Both the position numbers and the translations under genes were made by a program. This document shows, in pieces, positions 1 through 6,834 of a stretch of 34,898 nt of DNA (the stretch's first letter is position 1; the number at the start of each line of letters is the position of its first letter). The notes below the pieces were generated by a model that saw only the letters and a program-made list of their open reading frames with translations, searched no databases and was not told where the DNA came from. Origin of the DNA: Pseudomonadota bacterium (lineage in GTDB: Bacteria > Myxococcota_A > UBA796 > SXON01); contig JAUXQH010000091.1 of the NCBI GenBank assembly GCA_030685065.1, forward strand, positions 1-34,898, written 5' to 3'.

Positions 1-7
1 CAGAAGC

Positions 8-181
8 GCGACCGAACGCGGGGGGACGCCGAGGTCCCCCCCGACCTTGGTCGCAATCTGGACCCGAACCGCGACCGAACTCGGGGGGGACGCCGAGGTC
101 CCCCCCGACCTTGGTCGCATTCTGGAGCCGAACCGCGACCGAACTCCGGGGGGACGCCGAGGTCCCCCCGACCTTGGTCGC
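8..181. repeat. Three tandem copies of a ~64-bp palindromic repeat
   Basis: Three copies begin at 8, 71 and 135 (spacing 63 and 64 bp); the third is cut short at 181. Each has an outer inverted pair GCGACC/GGTCGC (8-13 with 49-54; 71-76 with 113-118; 135-140 with 176-181) enclosing a G-rich/C-rich stem (GGGGGGAC, loop GCCGAG, GTCCCCCC). The copies differ only by a few bases and by one G or C in the homopolymer runs. They lie beyond the stop of the minus-strand CapA-like gene (253), so they could act as a transcript 3'-end structure or be a REP/BIME-like intergenic element. No coding function is apparent. Confidence 0.85.
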
Positions 182-252
182 GCGCGAACACGGCCCACGG
201 CGACGCTGCGGTCAAGCTCCTCCGATCGTTTCAGGCCTCGCGATCGCGGCAA

Positions 253-1167
253 TCAAAACCCCGCCCCCTCCCCCAACCGCGTCAACGGACTGCTCCCGAT
301 CGCGTCGAGCAGCGTAAAGATCCCCTCCGCGTCGGCCGCCGGGGTGACGCCCACGCCCCCGAGGCCCGCGGTCACGGGAAAAACCTCAGCCACGCTCGCC
401 GCCCCCTCCGGTCCCGCGAGCGCCACCCGTAGCACCAGCGCCTCGGTCTCGCCGGTACACACACAATCGAAGAGCAGGTTGCCGAGCCCCCACGCGATGA
501 CGACGTTCCCGCGGCGCTCGACCGGCCCGAGCACGTGCGTGCCGTGCACCACGATGACGTTCGCCCCCGCCGCCACCGCGCCGTCGACCGCGCTCCGCAG
601 CGCCGGGGAGGGCAGGTAGGACCGCGCCCCGCTGACGTGGAACGCCACCGCGCGAAAGGTCCCCTCCCCCGCGCGAAGCTCGGCGGCGAGCGCCTCGTCG
701 AGCCCCGGCTCCTCGAGCTCGTGCGAGAGCAGCGTCACGACGGTGCCCCCGACATCGAGCCGCGCCGGCCCCGCCACCCCTCCGGACGCGACCACCCCAC
801 CGTCACGCAGCCGCGCCGCCGTGCGCGCCGCCCCCTCGGGCCCGGCGTCCGCGGCGTGGTTGTTGGCGATGGAGGCCGCCACGATCCCCTGCCCCCGCAG
901 CCAGGCGGGCGCCTCGGCCGGATTGGTGAGCCACACCCGGCTCCCCTCGATACGCGCCCCGCCGAGCCCCTCCCCCACGGGCCCCTCGAGGTTGACGATC
1001 CCGGCCGCGCCGCCCAGGATGCCCGCGATGCCCTCAACCCCCCCCCGCGCCGTCGCGCCCAGGTGTACGTCCCCGCCGAACCAGAGCGCGGCCGGCGCGA
1101 CCACTTCGCTCACAACCGCGGCCCGGTCGCCACATCCGGCGATCCCCACAGCCATGATCAGGGCCAT
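253..1167 (-). CDS. CapA-family (PGA_cap) metallophosphatase-like lipoprotein
   Basis: About 304 aa. The family is named after the poly-gamma-glutamate capsule protein CapA and has a calcineurin-like phosphoesterase fold; many members are envelope lipoproteins of unknown substrate. Visible motifs: GGDVHLG near the N-terminus, NLEGP, NNHAADAG, and a late HGTHVLGPVE followed by GLGNLLFD, matching the family's GD, NLEGP, NNH, GxH and LGN blocks in order. The N-terminus ends a short hydrophobic run with IAGC, a good lipobox, so the product is probably an exported lipoprotein. The start is uncertain: ATG at 1167 or 1155 gives almost no basic n-region, and in-frame GTG codons at 1170 and 1176 are alternatives. 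Whichever is used, its 5' end overlaps the divergent amidase gene that starts at 1154. Family call firm, substrate unknown. Confidence 0.82.
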   Translation of the reverse strand: MALIMAVGIAGCGDRAAVVSEVVAPAALWFGGDVHLGATARGGVEGIAGILGGAAGIVNLEGPVGEGLGGARIEGSRVWLTNPAEAPAWLRGQGIVAASIANNHAADAGPEGAARTAARLRDGGVVASGGVAGPARLDVGGTVVTLLSHELEEPGLDEALAAELRAGEGTFRAVAFHVSGARSYLPSPALRSAVDGAVAAGANVIVVHGTHVLGPVERRGNVVIAWGLGNLLFDCVCTGETEALVLRVALAGPEGAASVAEVFPVTAGLGGVGVTPAADAEGIFTLLDAIGSSPLTRLGEGAGF

Positions 1168-1909
1168 CACGCTCACGACGCTGCTCCTGGCCTGCCGCGC
1201 CGCCGACGGAGCGCCCACGGCCGCGTCACCGCCGCCGGCGGCGCCCAAATCCGGACTCCCCCTCCCCGCACCCGCCGAAGCCCCGAGCATCGTCGCCCCC
1301 GTCATCGTCGACCACCCCCTCCCGTACGGACCCGAGCGCGAGCGCCTCACCGTCGCCTACCTCCAGGCCCACCGCACCGCCGCGCTCACCGGCGATGCCG
1401 CGAAGGATACCCGCATGGTGCCGCGCGTGATCGTCCTGCACTGGACGGCCGGCCCCACCGCCGCGAGCGCCTGGAGCACCTTTTCGGGCGCGACGCTCTC
1501 GGGCCGCGCGGACATCGCGGGCGCCGGCGCGCTCAACGTGGGCGCCCACTACCTCGTCGATCGCGACGGCACGATCGAGCGCCTCGCCCCGGAAGACCAG
1601 ATCCTTCGCCACACGATCGGCCTGAACCACGTCGCCATCGGCATCGAGAACGTCGGCGGCGGGAAGGAGTGGCCGCTCACGGAGGCCCAGGTGGACGCGA
1701 ACGTGGCGCTCGTGCGGTGGATCGCGGCGCGCCAGCCGATCACCCACGTGATCGGCCACCTCGAATACCGAAGCCTGGAGGTCACCCCCCTGTTCGAGGA
1801 GCGGGATCCGACCTACCGCACCACCAAGCCCGATCCCGGCGCTGACTTCATGGCGGCGGTGCGCGCGCGCCTCACGGACACGACGCTGCTCGGACCGCCC
1901 CCAGGCTGA
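1154..1909 (+). CDS. N-acetylmuramoyl-L-alanine amidase (amidase_2/PGRP fold) lipoprotein
   Basis: About 251 aa. Predicted to cleave the amide bond between MurNAc and the peptide stem of peptidoglycan, acting in the envelope. The N-terminus MIRAITLTTLLLAC is a short signal peptide ending in a lipobox-like LLAC; a Pro/Ala-rich linker follows. Zinc-ligand positions of the amidase_2 family are visible: His in VLHWTAG, His in RHTIG, and Asp in KPDPG near the C-terminus, with the intervening GAHYLVDRDGTI and IGIENVGGG blocks. Start chosen at 1154 because it begins the signal peptide; the reading frame stays open upstream, but that part is antisense to the CapA-like gene. It ends 29 bp before the convergent hydrolase gene. 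Role in cell-wall turnover or recycling is inferred from the family. Confidence 0.88.
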   Translation: MIRAITLTTLLLACRAADGAPTAASPPPAAPKSGLPLPAPAEAPSIVAPVIVDHPLPYGPERERLTVAYLQAHRTAALTGDAAKDTRMVPRVIVLHWTAGPTAASAWSTFSGATLSGRADIAGAGALNVGAHYLVDRDGTIERLAPEDQILRHTIGLNHVAIGIENVGGGKEWPLTEAQVDANVALVRWIAARQPITHVIGHLEYRSLEVTPLFEERDPTYRTTKPDPGADFMAAVRARLTDTTLLGPPPG

Positions 1910-1920
1910 TCACGCCGCCG

Positions 1921-1933
1921 AGGTGATTCACCT
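1921..1933. terminator. Small hairpin between convergent genes
   Basis: AGGTG-ATT-CACCT gives a 5-bp stem with a 3-nt loop in the 29-bp gap between the amidase stop (1909) and the hydrolase stop (1939). No T-tract. Weak candidate for a shared terminator. Confidence 0.25.
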
Positions 1934-1938
1934 GCCGC

Positions 1939-3006
1939 TCACTGGGCGAGCACGGCCTCGGGCGCAACCTCGCGCTCGCCGTCCAGCACCGGCGCCACGT
2001 CGGCATCCCCGTCCGCACGCCTGGCCCACGCGAGCGCGTACACGTCGACGATGCGGGTGCTCGCCTCGGCCGACATCGTCACGTCCTCCATGGTGTCGGC
2101 AAAGTCGGTGAACGACTGGTGGCCGGCGCCGTCGAGCGTGACGCGGCGCGCGCTGTCGCCCGGAGCGTCCCGGAGCGCGGCCCATATCTCGTCGACCTCG
2201 GAGCCCGGCGGCTGGTCCTCGGTGCCCGTCATCAACATCGTCGGGAGCGTGATCGCTCCGATGCCGGCGGACTCGAAGAGGCGGAAGTCGCCCGGGGCCA
2301 TCAGCAGCGCCGCGCCGAAGCGGGTGTCGGCGAGGCCTCCCTCGAAGACCGTCCGGAGCGCGGGCGTCATCGTGGAGCAGAAGCCGGTGGTCGGGTCGGG
2401 ACAATCGAGCGCGGCGGAGGCGAACGTGGCGCCGATGGTGGCGAGCACCGTGTACCCGCCGAACGAGTGCCCCATCACGACGCGGGTCTCGGTCAGGGGG
2501 TAGGCGCTCGTGCCCATCCAATCGAGCACCGCGGAGAGGTCGCGCGGCCGCTGCGCGTAGATCTCGGTGGCGCGATCCGAGCCGTCGAACGTCGTGTTGC
2601 CCGTGTGATCGGGCGCGGCCACCACCCACCCGTGCGACGCGAGGTGCTCCATGAGGAAGCCCGACGCCTCGGCGTACGCCTGGTGCCCGTGGGAGAACAC
2701 CGCCAACGGAAAGGGGCCGTCGGCCACCGGCGCGTCCTGCCACACGCCCTCGGCCGTGAGGGCGCCGCTGAAGTAGGTGGCGTCGTCACCGCTGGTGGCG
2801 GTGGTGGGGTACCAGACCGAGAGGTGGAGCGTACGTTCGCCGCCGCCGATGGTGTCCGCATAGACGACGGAAGCGTCCTGGTGGCCGACCGACCACGGGC
2901 CGGGAGCGGCGAGCGCGTCGACCAGATCGACCGGGGGGGCTTCGAGGGAGGTGTCGCCGTCCTTTGGGGCGACGCCGGTGCACGCGAGAGCGAGGAGGAG
3001 CAGCAT
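1939..3006 (-). CDS. Alpha/beta-hydrolase lipoprotein (dienelactone hydrolase / PAF-acetylhydrolase-like)
   Basis: 355 aa. Starts MLLLLALAC, a very short lipoprotein-type signal. The body has an alpha/beta-hydrolase layout: an oxyanion-side FSHGH, the nucleophile elbow GHSFGG, a candidate acid in TGTEDQ and the catalytic His in GAGHQSF. This order fits the predicted dienelactone hydrolase / platelet-activating-factor acetylhydrolase-II group, which hydrolyses ester substrates. It is the last gene of a coupled operon: its ATG overlaps the stop of the upstream gene by one base (TGATG at 3008-3004). Cell location is probably periplasmic or outer-membrane-anchored. The natural substrate cannot be read from sequence. 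Confidence 0.85.
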   Translation of the reverse strand: MLLLLALACTGVAPKDGDTSLEAPPVDLVDALAAPGPWSVGHQDASVVYADTIGGGERTLHLSVWYPTTATSGDDATYFSGALTAEGVWQDAPVADGPFPLAVFSHGHQAYAEASGFLMEHLASHGWVVAAPDHTGNTTFDGSDRATEIYAQRPRDLSAVLDWMGTSAYPLTETRVVMGHSFGGYTVLATIGATFASAALDCPDPTTGFCSTMTPALRTVFEGGLADTRFGAALLMAPGDFRLFESAGIGAITLPTMLMTGTEDQPPGSEVDEIWAALRDAPGDSARRVTLDGAGHQSFTDFADTMEDVTMSAEASTRIVDVYALAWARRADGDADVAPVLDGEREVAPEAVLAQ

Positions 3007-3569
3007 CACCGCATGATAGCGGTGGCGCGCCCCAACGCGTCCCACACCACGATCTCGGTGGGCGGCTCGGTGAACACGCCGCGCTGGAACGGCACGCCGC
3101 GCCCCCCGGTATACCGCAGGTGCACGGCGCCCGGGGCGTCCACCCGCCACTGGCCGGCCACCGCCGAGAGCGTGGGCGTGGCGAGCGCCGGCGCGTCGTC
3201 CACGATCGCGGCACGAAGCGTGTCGGCGACCGCGCGTGCATCGTGTTGCACGCGCACGAGCACCGCGACGTTGCCGTCCCGGAAGGAGACGAGCGTGGCA
3301 CCGTCACCGTGGGCGGCGTCGGTGACGGCCGCGAGGTCCGCGAGGACCGGCGGGGGCGCGCCGATCGACTCGAGCATGCGGTCGTACCACTCGGCGCCCG
3401 CGGCCTCGGTGGGGCCCACGAACACGCGGACCCAGCCGCCGTCGACCGCGGCGGTCCACCCGGTCGCGGGGGTGAGGAAGGAGGGCTCGCCGATCCCGGG
3501 CACGCCGCTCACGGGGATCCCGCCGTGGAGCCCGCCGGCGAAGGCCATACCGAAAAAGAGGGCGATCAC
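3006..3569 (-). CDS. Small secreted protein of unknown function
   Basis: 187 aa, GTG start. The N-terminus (VIALFFGMAFAGG) is a short hydrophobic signal-like segment; an in-frame ATG lies seven codons further on. The mature part has no motif I recognise. It looks like a compact alpha/beta domain with VRVFVGPTEA, VSFRDGNVAVLVRVQ, HLRYTGGRG and EIVVWDALGR strands. The GTG overlaps the upstream stop as GTGA (3569-3566), and its own stop overlaps the next ATG, so translation of the three genes is coupled. The link to a transglutaminase-like lipoprotein and a hydrolase lipoprotein suggests a shared envelope role. Confidence 0.75.
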   Translation of the reverse strand: MIALFFGMAFAGGLHGGIPVSGVPGIGEPSFLTPATGWTAAVDGGWVRVFVGPTEAAGAEWYDRMLESIGAPPPVLADLAAVTDAAHGDGATLVSFRDGNVAVLVRVQHDARAVADTLRAAIVDDAPALATPTLSAVAGQWRVDAPGAVHLRYTGGRGVPFQRGVFTEPPTEIVVWDALGRATAIMR

Positions 3570-5041
3570 TGGAGGGTCTCCTTCTGCGTGTAGCGGTAGT
3601 TGACGCGGCCGCTCTCGACGAGCCGGTCGAGGTATTCGTCGCCGCTGATGGCCTGGACGAGCAATTCCTCGCCGGGGTAGCTCCCCGGGTCGTCGTCTCC
3701 GTCGAGCGCGAGGGTGGCGTCGTAGATGGTGTCCGCGCCGTCCGGCGTCGTGACCGCGTGGTAGCTGAAGCCGCAGCCGTTGGTGCCGAACGGGCAATGG
3801 TCGAAGCTGTCGCCGCCGATGGCCTTGATGTAGTTGAGATCGAAGCCGGGCGTGAGGATGGTGTACGAGAGCGTCGCGCCGACCATGTTGGCGAAGGCCT
3901 CCAGGATCGCGGCGCAGTCCGTACAGTTGACGATCGAGCCGCGACGGCGAGCGAGAAAGCCGGACAGGTCGAGGTTCGCGTTGTCGAACGAGCTGCCCTC
4001 GTACTGGGTGTACGCGCTCGCGCCCCAACGCGTGTCGTAGGACAGCCCGAGGTCGAAGTAGATGTGCTCGACCAGCGCGGAGAGCACGGCGACCTGGGTC
4101 GGCTCCACGCCCGCGATGGCGCGGAGGGCCGGATCGATGACCGCCACCCACGGCGCGTAGGGCGCGCCCGTCTCCTCGAAGGCCGGTGGCCCGAGCAGCG
4201 CGTAGATGCGCAGCGGCACGTCCTGGGCGCCGACGATGTTCTCCCCCGCCATCCAGCGCAGCGCGAGCGAGGCCTCGAATACGCCGGGGCCCGTCGTGAG
4301 CGGCGCGTCCGCCATGAACACGACCGTCTCGCCCGGGGCGACGATGCCGGTGGTCAGCGTCCAGCCCTCGATGGCGGGCGTGAGGGCGGCGCCCCCGACA
4401 TCCCCGGCGACGAGGAGCGAGAGGGTGGGCCGCGCGTCCCAGGCGTAGGCGGCGGGGAGGTTCTGGCCGAGCGGATCCTCGGGTGGCTCGTACAGGTCCT
4501 CCCACGGCGCCGGGATGGGCGTGACGACGCCGTCGATGTCGATGGCCGAGAGCGCGAACGTGCCGCCGGTGCCGCCGTCGTCCCAATAGATGCCGGCGCC
4601 GCCCGCGGCGTGCCACATCAGCGGGATGCGGTCGCCGCCGAGCGTACCTGCGCTCACGCCGACCCGCACGACATCGATCGAGGCTTCGTCCGACGCGACG
4701 ACCGCGCCGTCGATCGTGAGGTCGGCGTGTACGGTGTAGGCCCCGACGGGCACGGCGGCGCCTGCATCGTCGCGGCCGTCCCACGGGGCGGTGTGCTCCC
4801 AGGAGGTGCCGTCGGAGAGGACCCGGACGACCACGCCCGACGCGTCCCGCACGTCCACCGCCACGACCGGGCGCGCGCCGCCGCCCGCCTGGACCAGCTC
4901 GAAGGACGCCGCGATGCCGTACACGGGATCGATCGCGATGGGCCCGGCCACGGAGAGGCTCGGTGGCGGCACTTCGACCGGGGGCTCCCCGATCGTGATC
5001 TTGCTTTCGTCACAGGCCAGGAGGGAGAGGAGGAGGACCAT
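3566..5041 (-). CDS. Lipoprotein with FlgD-like Ig domain and transglutaminase-like domain
   Basis: 491 aa. MVLLLSLLAC gives a lipobox with Cys10. Residues about 60-125 resemble the FlgD-type Ig-like repeat (WDGRDDAGAAVPVGAYTV). The C-terminal third has a transglutaminase/cysteine-protease core: Cys373 in NCTDCAAILEAF (family pattern C-x-D-x-A), His428 in FSYHAV and Asp441 in IYDATL form a plausible Cys-His-Asp triad. Further cysteines nearby (376, 416, 423) could make disulfides. First gene of the coupled operon running to 1939. A TANNNT hexamer (TACAGT) lies 6 nt upstream of the ATG and there is no Shine-Dalgarno, suggesting a leaderless message. Activity (protein crosslinking or proteolysis) is inferred. 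Confidence 0.8.
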   Translation of the reverse strand: MVLLLSLLACDESKITIGEPPVEVPPPSLSVAGPIAIDPVYGIAASFELVQAGGGARPVVAVDVRDASGVVVRVLSDGTSWEHTAPWDGRDDAGAAVPVGAYTVHADLTIDGAVVASDEASIDVVRVGVSAGTLGGDRIPLMWHAAGGAGIYWDDGGTGGTFALSAIDIDGVVTPIPAPWEDLYEPPEDPLGQNLPAAYAWDARPTLSLLVAGDVGGAALTPAIEGWTLTTGIVAPGETVVFMADAPLTTGPGVFEASLALRWMAGENIVGAQDVPLRIYALLGPPAFEETGAPYAPWVAVIDPALRAIAGVEPTQVAVLSALVEHIYFDLGLSYDTRWGASAYTQYEGSSFDNANLDLSGFLARRRGSIVNCTDCAAILEAFANMVGATLSYTILTPGFDLNYIKAIGGDSFDHCPFGTNGCGFSYHAVTTPDGADTIYDATLALDGDDDPGSYPGEELLVQAISGDEYLDRLVESGRVNYRYTQKETLQ

Positions 5042-5047
5042 CCGGCG

Positions 5048-5053
5048 ACTGTA
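5048..5053 (-). promoter_or_regulatory. Putative -10 box (TACAGT), leaderless type
   Basis: TACAGT ends 6 nt before the ATG at 5041 with no Shine-Dalgarno in between. See the leaderless-start finding. Confidence 0.4.
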
Positions 5054-5080
5054 GCTCCGCCGGCGGCAACCGGCGCGGGC

Positions 5081-5962
5081 TCATCCGCCGAGGGCCAGCG
5101 CGAACACGCCGGCCACCAGCAGCGCCGAGGCCGCGATGCGCCGCGGCCCCTCGCCCTCCTTCAACATCCGCGCGCCGAGCCAGGCGCCGACCAACATCGA
5201 GACCTCTCGCGCCGGTGCGACGTGGCTCACCGGCGCCAGCCGCATCGCCGACAAGATGAGGATGTAGCCGAGGGGTCCGAGCACGGCGACGCCGAGCGCC
5301 TCCCGCCACCAGCGCGAGAGCTCGGCGCGAAGGCTCGCCCGCTCCCGCCACGCGTCGGGAGTCAGGAGCGCGAACCGGAAGGCGTTTCCCGTGTAGTCGA
5401 TGACGATCGGGGAGAGCGCGAGCACCTTGACCGCCCACCCGTCCCACAGGGTGTAGGCCGCCACGAACACCCCCGCGACCAGCGCCTCGCTCACGCCCCG
5501 GCGATCCGCGCCCGCGCGGAGGACGCGGGGCCCACCCGCGAGGAGGAACACCCCCGCCACCACCGCGAAGGCGCCCATCGCCGCGTAGATCGATGGCTTC
5601 TCCCCAAGCAGCGCGACCGCGCCGAAGAAGGAGAGGAGCGGCCCCACGCCCCGCACGATCGGGTACACCAGCGAGAGATCGCCCACGCGGTAGGCGCGCT
5701 GGAGCCCGATGGAGTACGCGGCGTGGAGCACGGCAGTGCCGACGAGCGCCCCGCCCTCGACGGGGCCGAACGAGCCTTCGAGTGGCCCCTCGTGGGCAAG
5801 GGCGACCAGGACGCCGGCCACCGCGGGCGCCCAGAGCACCACCGCCATGAACGAGTAGAGCCACACGAAGCGCTCGCAGACCGCGGCGCGCTTGGCGAGC
5901 AGGTTCCAGCAGGCGTGGGTGCAGGCGGCCACGAGGACCATGGCGAGGGCGGCGAGCGGCAT
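5081..5962 (-). CDS. EamA/DMT-family membrane transporter
   Basis: 293 aa, very hydrophobic, with about ten membrane segments arranged as two similar halves. This is the pattern of EamA drug/metabolite transporters, which export metabolites or drugs across the inner membrane. Recognisable family features are the N-terminal LVAACTHACWNLLAKR, the mid-protein YPIVRGVGPLLS followed by LGEKPS, and the second-half APAREVSMLVGAWLGA with its conserved charged residue. The gene follows the methyltransferase by 7 bp and is probably co-transcribed with it, so it may export a methylated product. That pairing is inference; substrate unknown. Confidence 0.9.
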   Translation of the reverse strand: MPLAALAMVLVAACTHACWNLLAKRAAVCERFVWLYSFMAVVLWAPAVAGVLVALAHEGPLEGSFGPVEGGALVGTAVLHAAYSIGLQRAYRVGDLSLVYPIVRGVGPLLSFFGAVALLGEKPSIYAAMGAFAVVAGVFLLAGGPRVLRAGADRRGVSEALVAGVFVAAYTLWDGWAVKVLALSPIVIDYTGNAFRFALLTPDAWRERASLRAELSRWWREALGVAVLGPLGYILILSAMRLAPVSHVAPAREVSMLVGAWLGARMLKEGEGPRRIAASALLVAGVFALALGG

Positions 5963-5969
5963 AGGAGCC

Positions 5970-6686
5970 CTATCGCTTCCGCCCGATCCAGAGCCCTCGC
6001 TGCTTCATCAGGCCGTCGGGCTCGAACCGGGCGTCGAACCCCGCGGCGTCGAGCGCGGCGGCGAAGGTCGGACGCGGGCACAACCACAGCTCGTGGCGCT
6101 CGGTGAAGTGTTCGATCGGCGCACCGGGGCGTCCGACCAGCCAGGCGAAGTCGAGGACCGAGGCGTCGCCCTCTCGGCTCGCGGTGCTCATCCGACACAC
6201 CTTGAGCTTCGGTGTATCGGTGTGTTGCATCGTGACCTTGCCCGAGGTGAAGTCCTCGGGGGCGAGCCAGGGCTCGATGAGCACGAGCCCGCCGGGCTGA
6301 AGACCGGCGGCGAACGCACGGAGGGCAGCGTCGAGCGCGGCGCGGTCGGGCAGGTAGCCAATCGACGAGAACAGGCAGAGCAACACATCGGCAGGTGGGG
6401 CCGCGTGGGGCTCCCGCATGTCACGTACGGTGAGGAGCGCGTCCGGCAACCGCTGCCTCGCGATCGCCAACATGTCCGCGCTCAGATCGTAGCCCTCGAC
6501 CGCGTACCACCGCCGGAGCTGCTCGAGGTGCTTGCCCGTGCCACACGCCGCCTCGACGACGCGGGCGCCGTCCGGCACGCCCTCGGCGAGGAGGAGGACG
6601 TGCAGTTGGGACGCCTCGAGGACGTAGTCCTTCCAGGCGTAGATGGTGTCGTAGAGGTCGGCGCGCGACGAGTAGAGCTCGGACAT
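5970..6686 (-). CDS. Class I SAM-dependent methyltransferase
   Basis: 238 aa. Motif I is VVEAACGTGKHLEQL, followed by the acidic loop VEGYDLSADMLAIAR, then RDMREPH and a post-motif region LCLFSSIGYLPD, typical of class I (Rossmann) methyltransferases that act on small molecules. Length matches the family. Start at 6686 (MSELYSSRADLYD) places the usual Y/D-rich entry helix at the N-terminus; the frame continues upstream only through a tandem repeat array. A G-rich stretch directly before the ATG could serve as the ribosome binding site. First gene of a likely two-gene unit with the EamA transporter. Substrate unknown. Confidence 0.87.
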   Translation of the reverse strand: MSELYSSRADLYDTIYAWKDYVLEASQLHVLLLAEGVPDGARVVEAACGTGKHLEQLRRWYAVEGYDLSADMLAIARQRLPDALLTVRDMREPHAAPPADVLLCLFSSIGYLPDRAALDAALRAFAAGLQPGGLVLIEPWLAPEDFTSGKVTMQHTDTPKLKVCRMSTASREGDASVLDFAWLVGRPGAPIEHFTERHELWLCPRPTFAAALDAAGFDARFEPDGLMKQRGLWIGRKR

Positions 6687-6742
6687 CCCCCGCTTGTACA
6701 CGCGCGGATGCGGCACGCGCAAGCGGCCGGCGGTCCGTCGCT

Positions 6743-6827
6743 GACACATCCGACACATCGATCCGCGTGATACATCGACACATCTGATACATCGACACAT
6801 CCGATACATCGACACATCTGATACACC
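6743..6827. repeat. 17-bp direct repeats upstream of the methyltransferase gene
   Basis: Alternating half-units GATACATC and GACACATC(T/C) make a 17-bp period: full units at 6769-6785, 6786-6802 and 6803-6819, a partial one at 6820-6827, and a related pair at 6743-6759. The array fills most of the gap between the calcium-repeat lipoprotein stop (6835) and the methyltransferase start (6686) and is much richer in A+T than its surroundings. Phased direct repeats just upstream of a gene fit a multi-site operator; iteron-like function is also conceivable. Confidence 0.85.
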
Positions 6828-6834
6828 AACGACC

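Noticed and set aside
8..181. CRISPR array
   Set aside because: The units are immediate tandem copies with near-identical content and no unique spacers.
3758..6106. Long plus-strand open frame opposite the transglutaminase-like, EamA and methyltransferase genes
   Set aside because: Arg/Glu/Gly-rich translation with no motif; antisense open frames of this kind are expected from high third-position G+C in the real genes.
6743..6827. CRISPR array or coding repeat
   Set aside because: Repeat period is 17 bp with no spacers. The frame through it (Met/Cys/Arg/Asp-rich) is a translation artefact upstream of the methyltransferase start.
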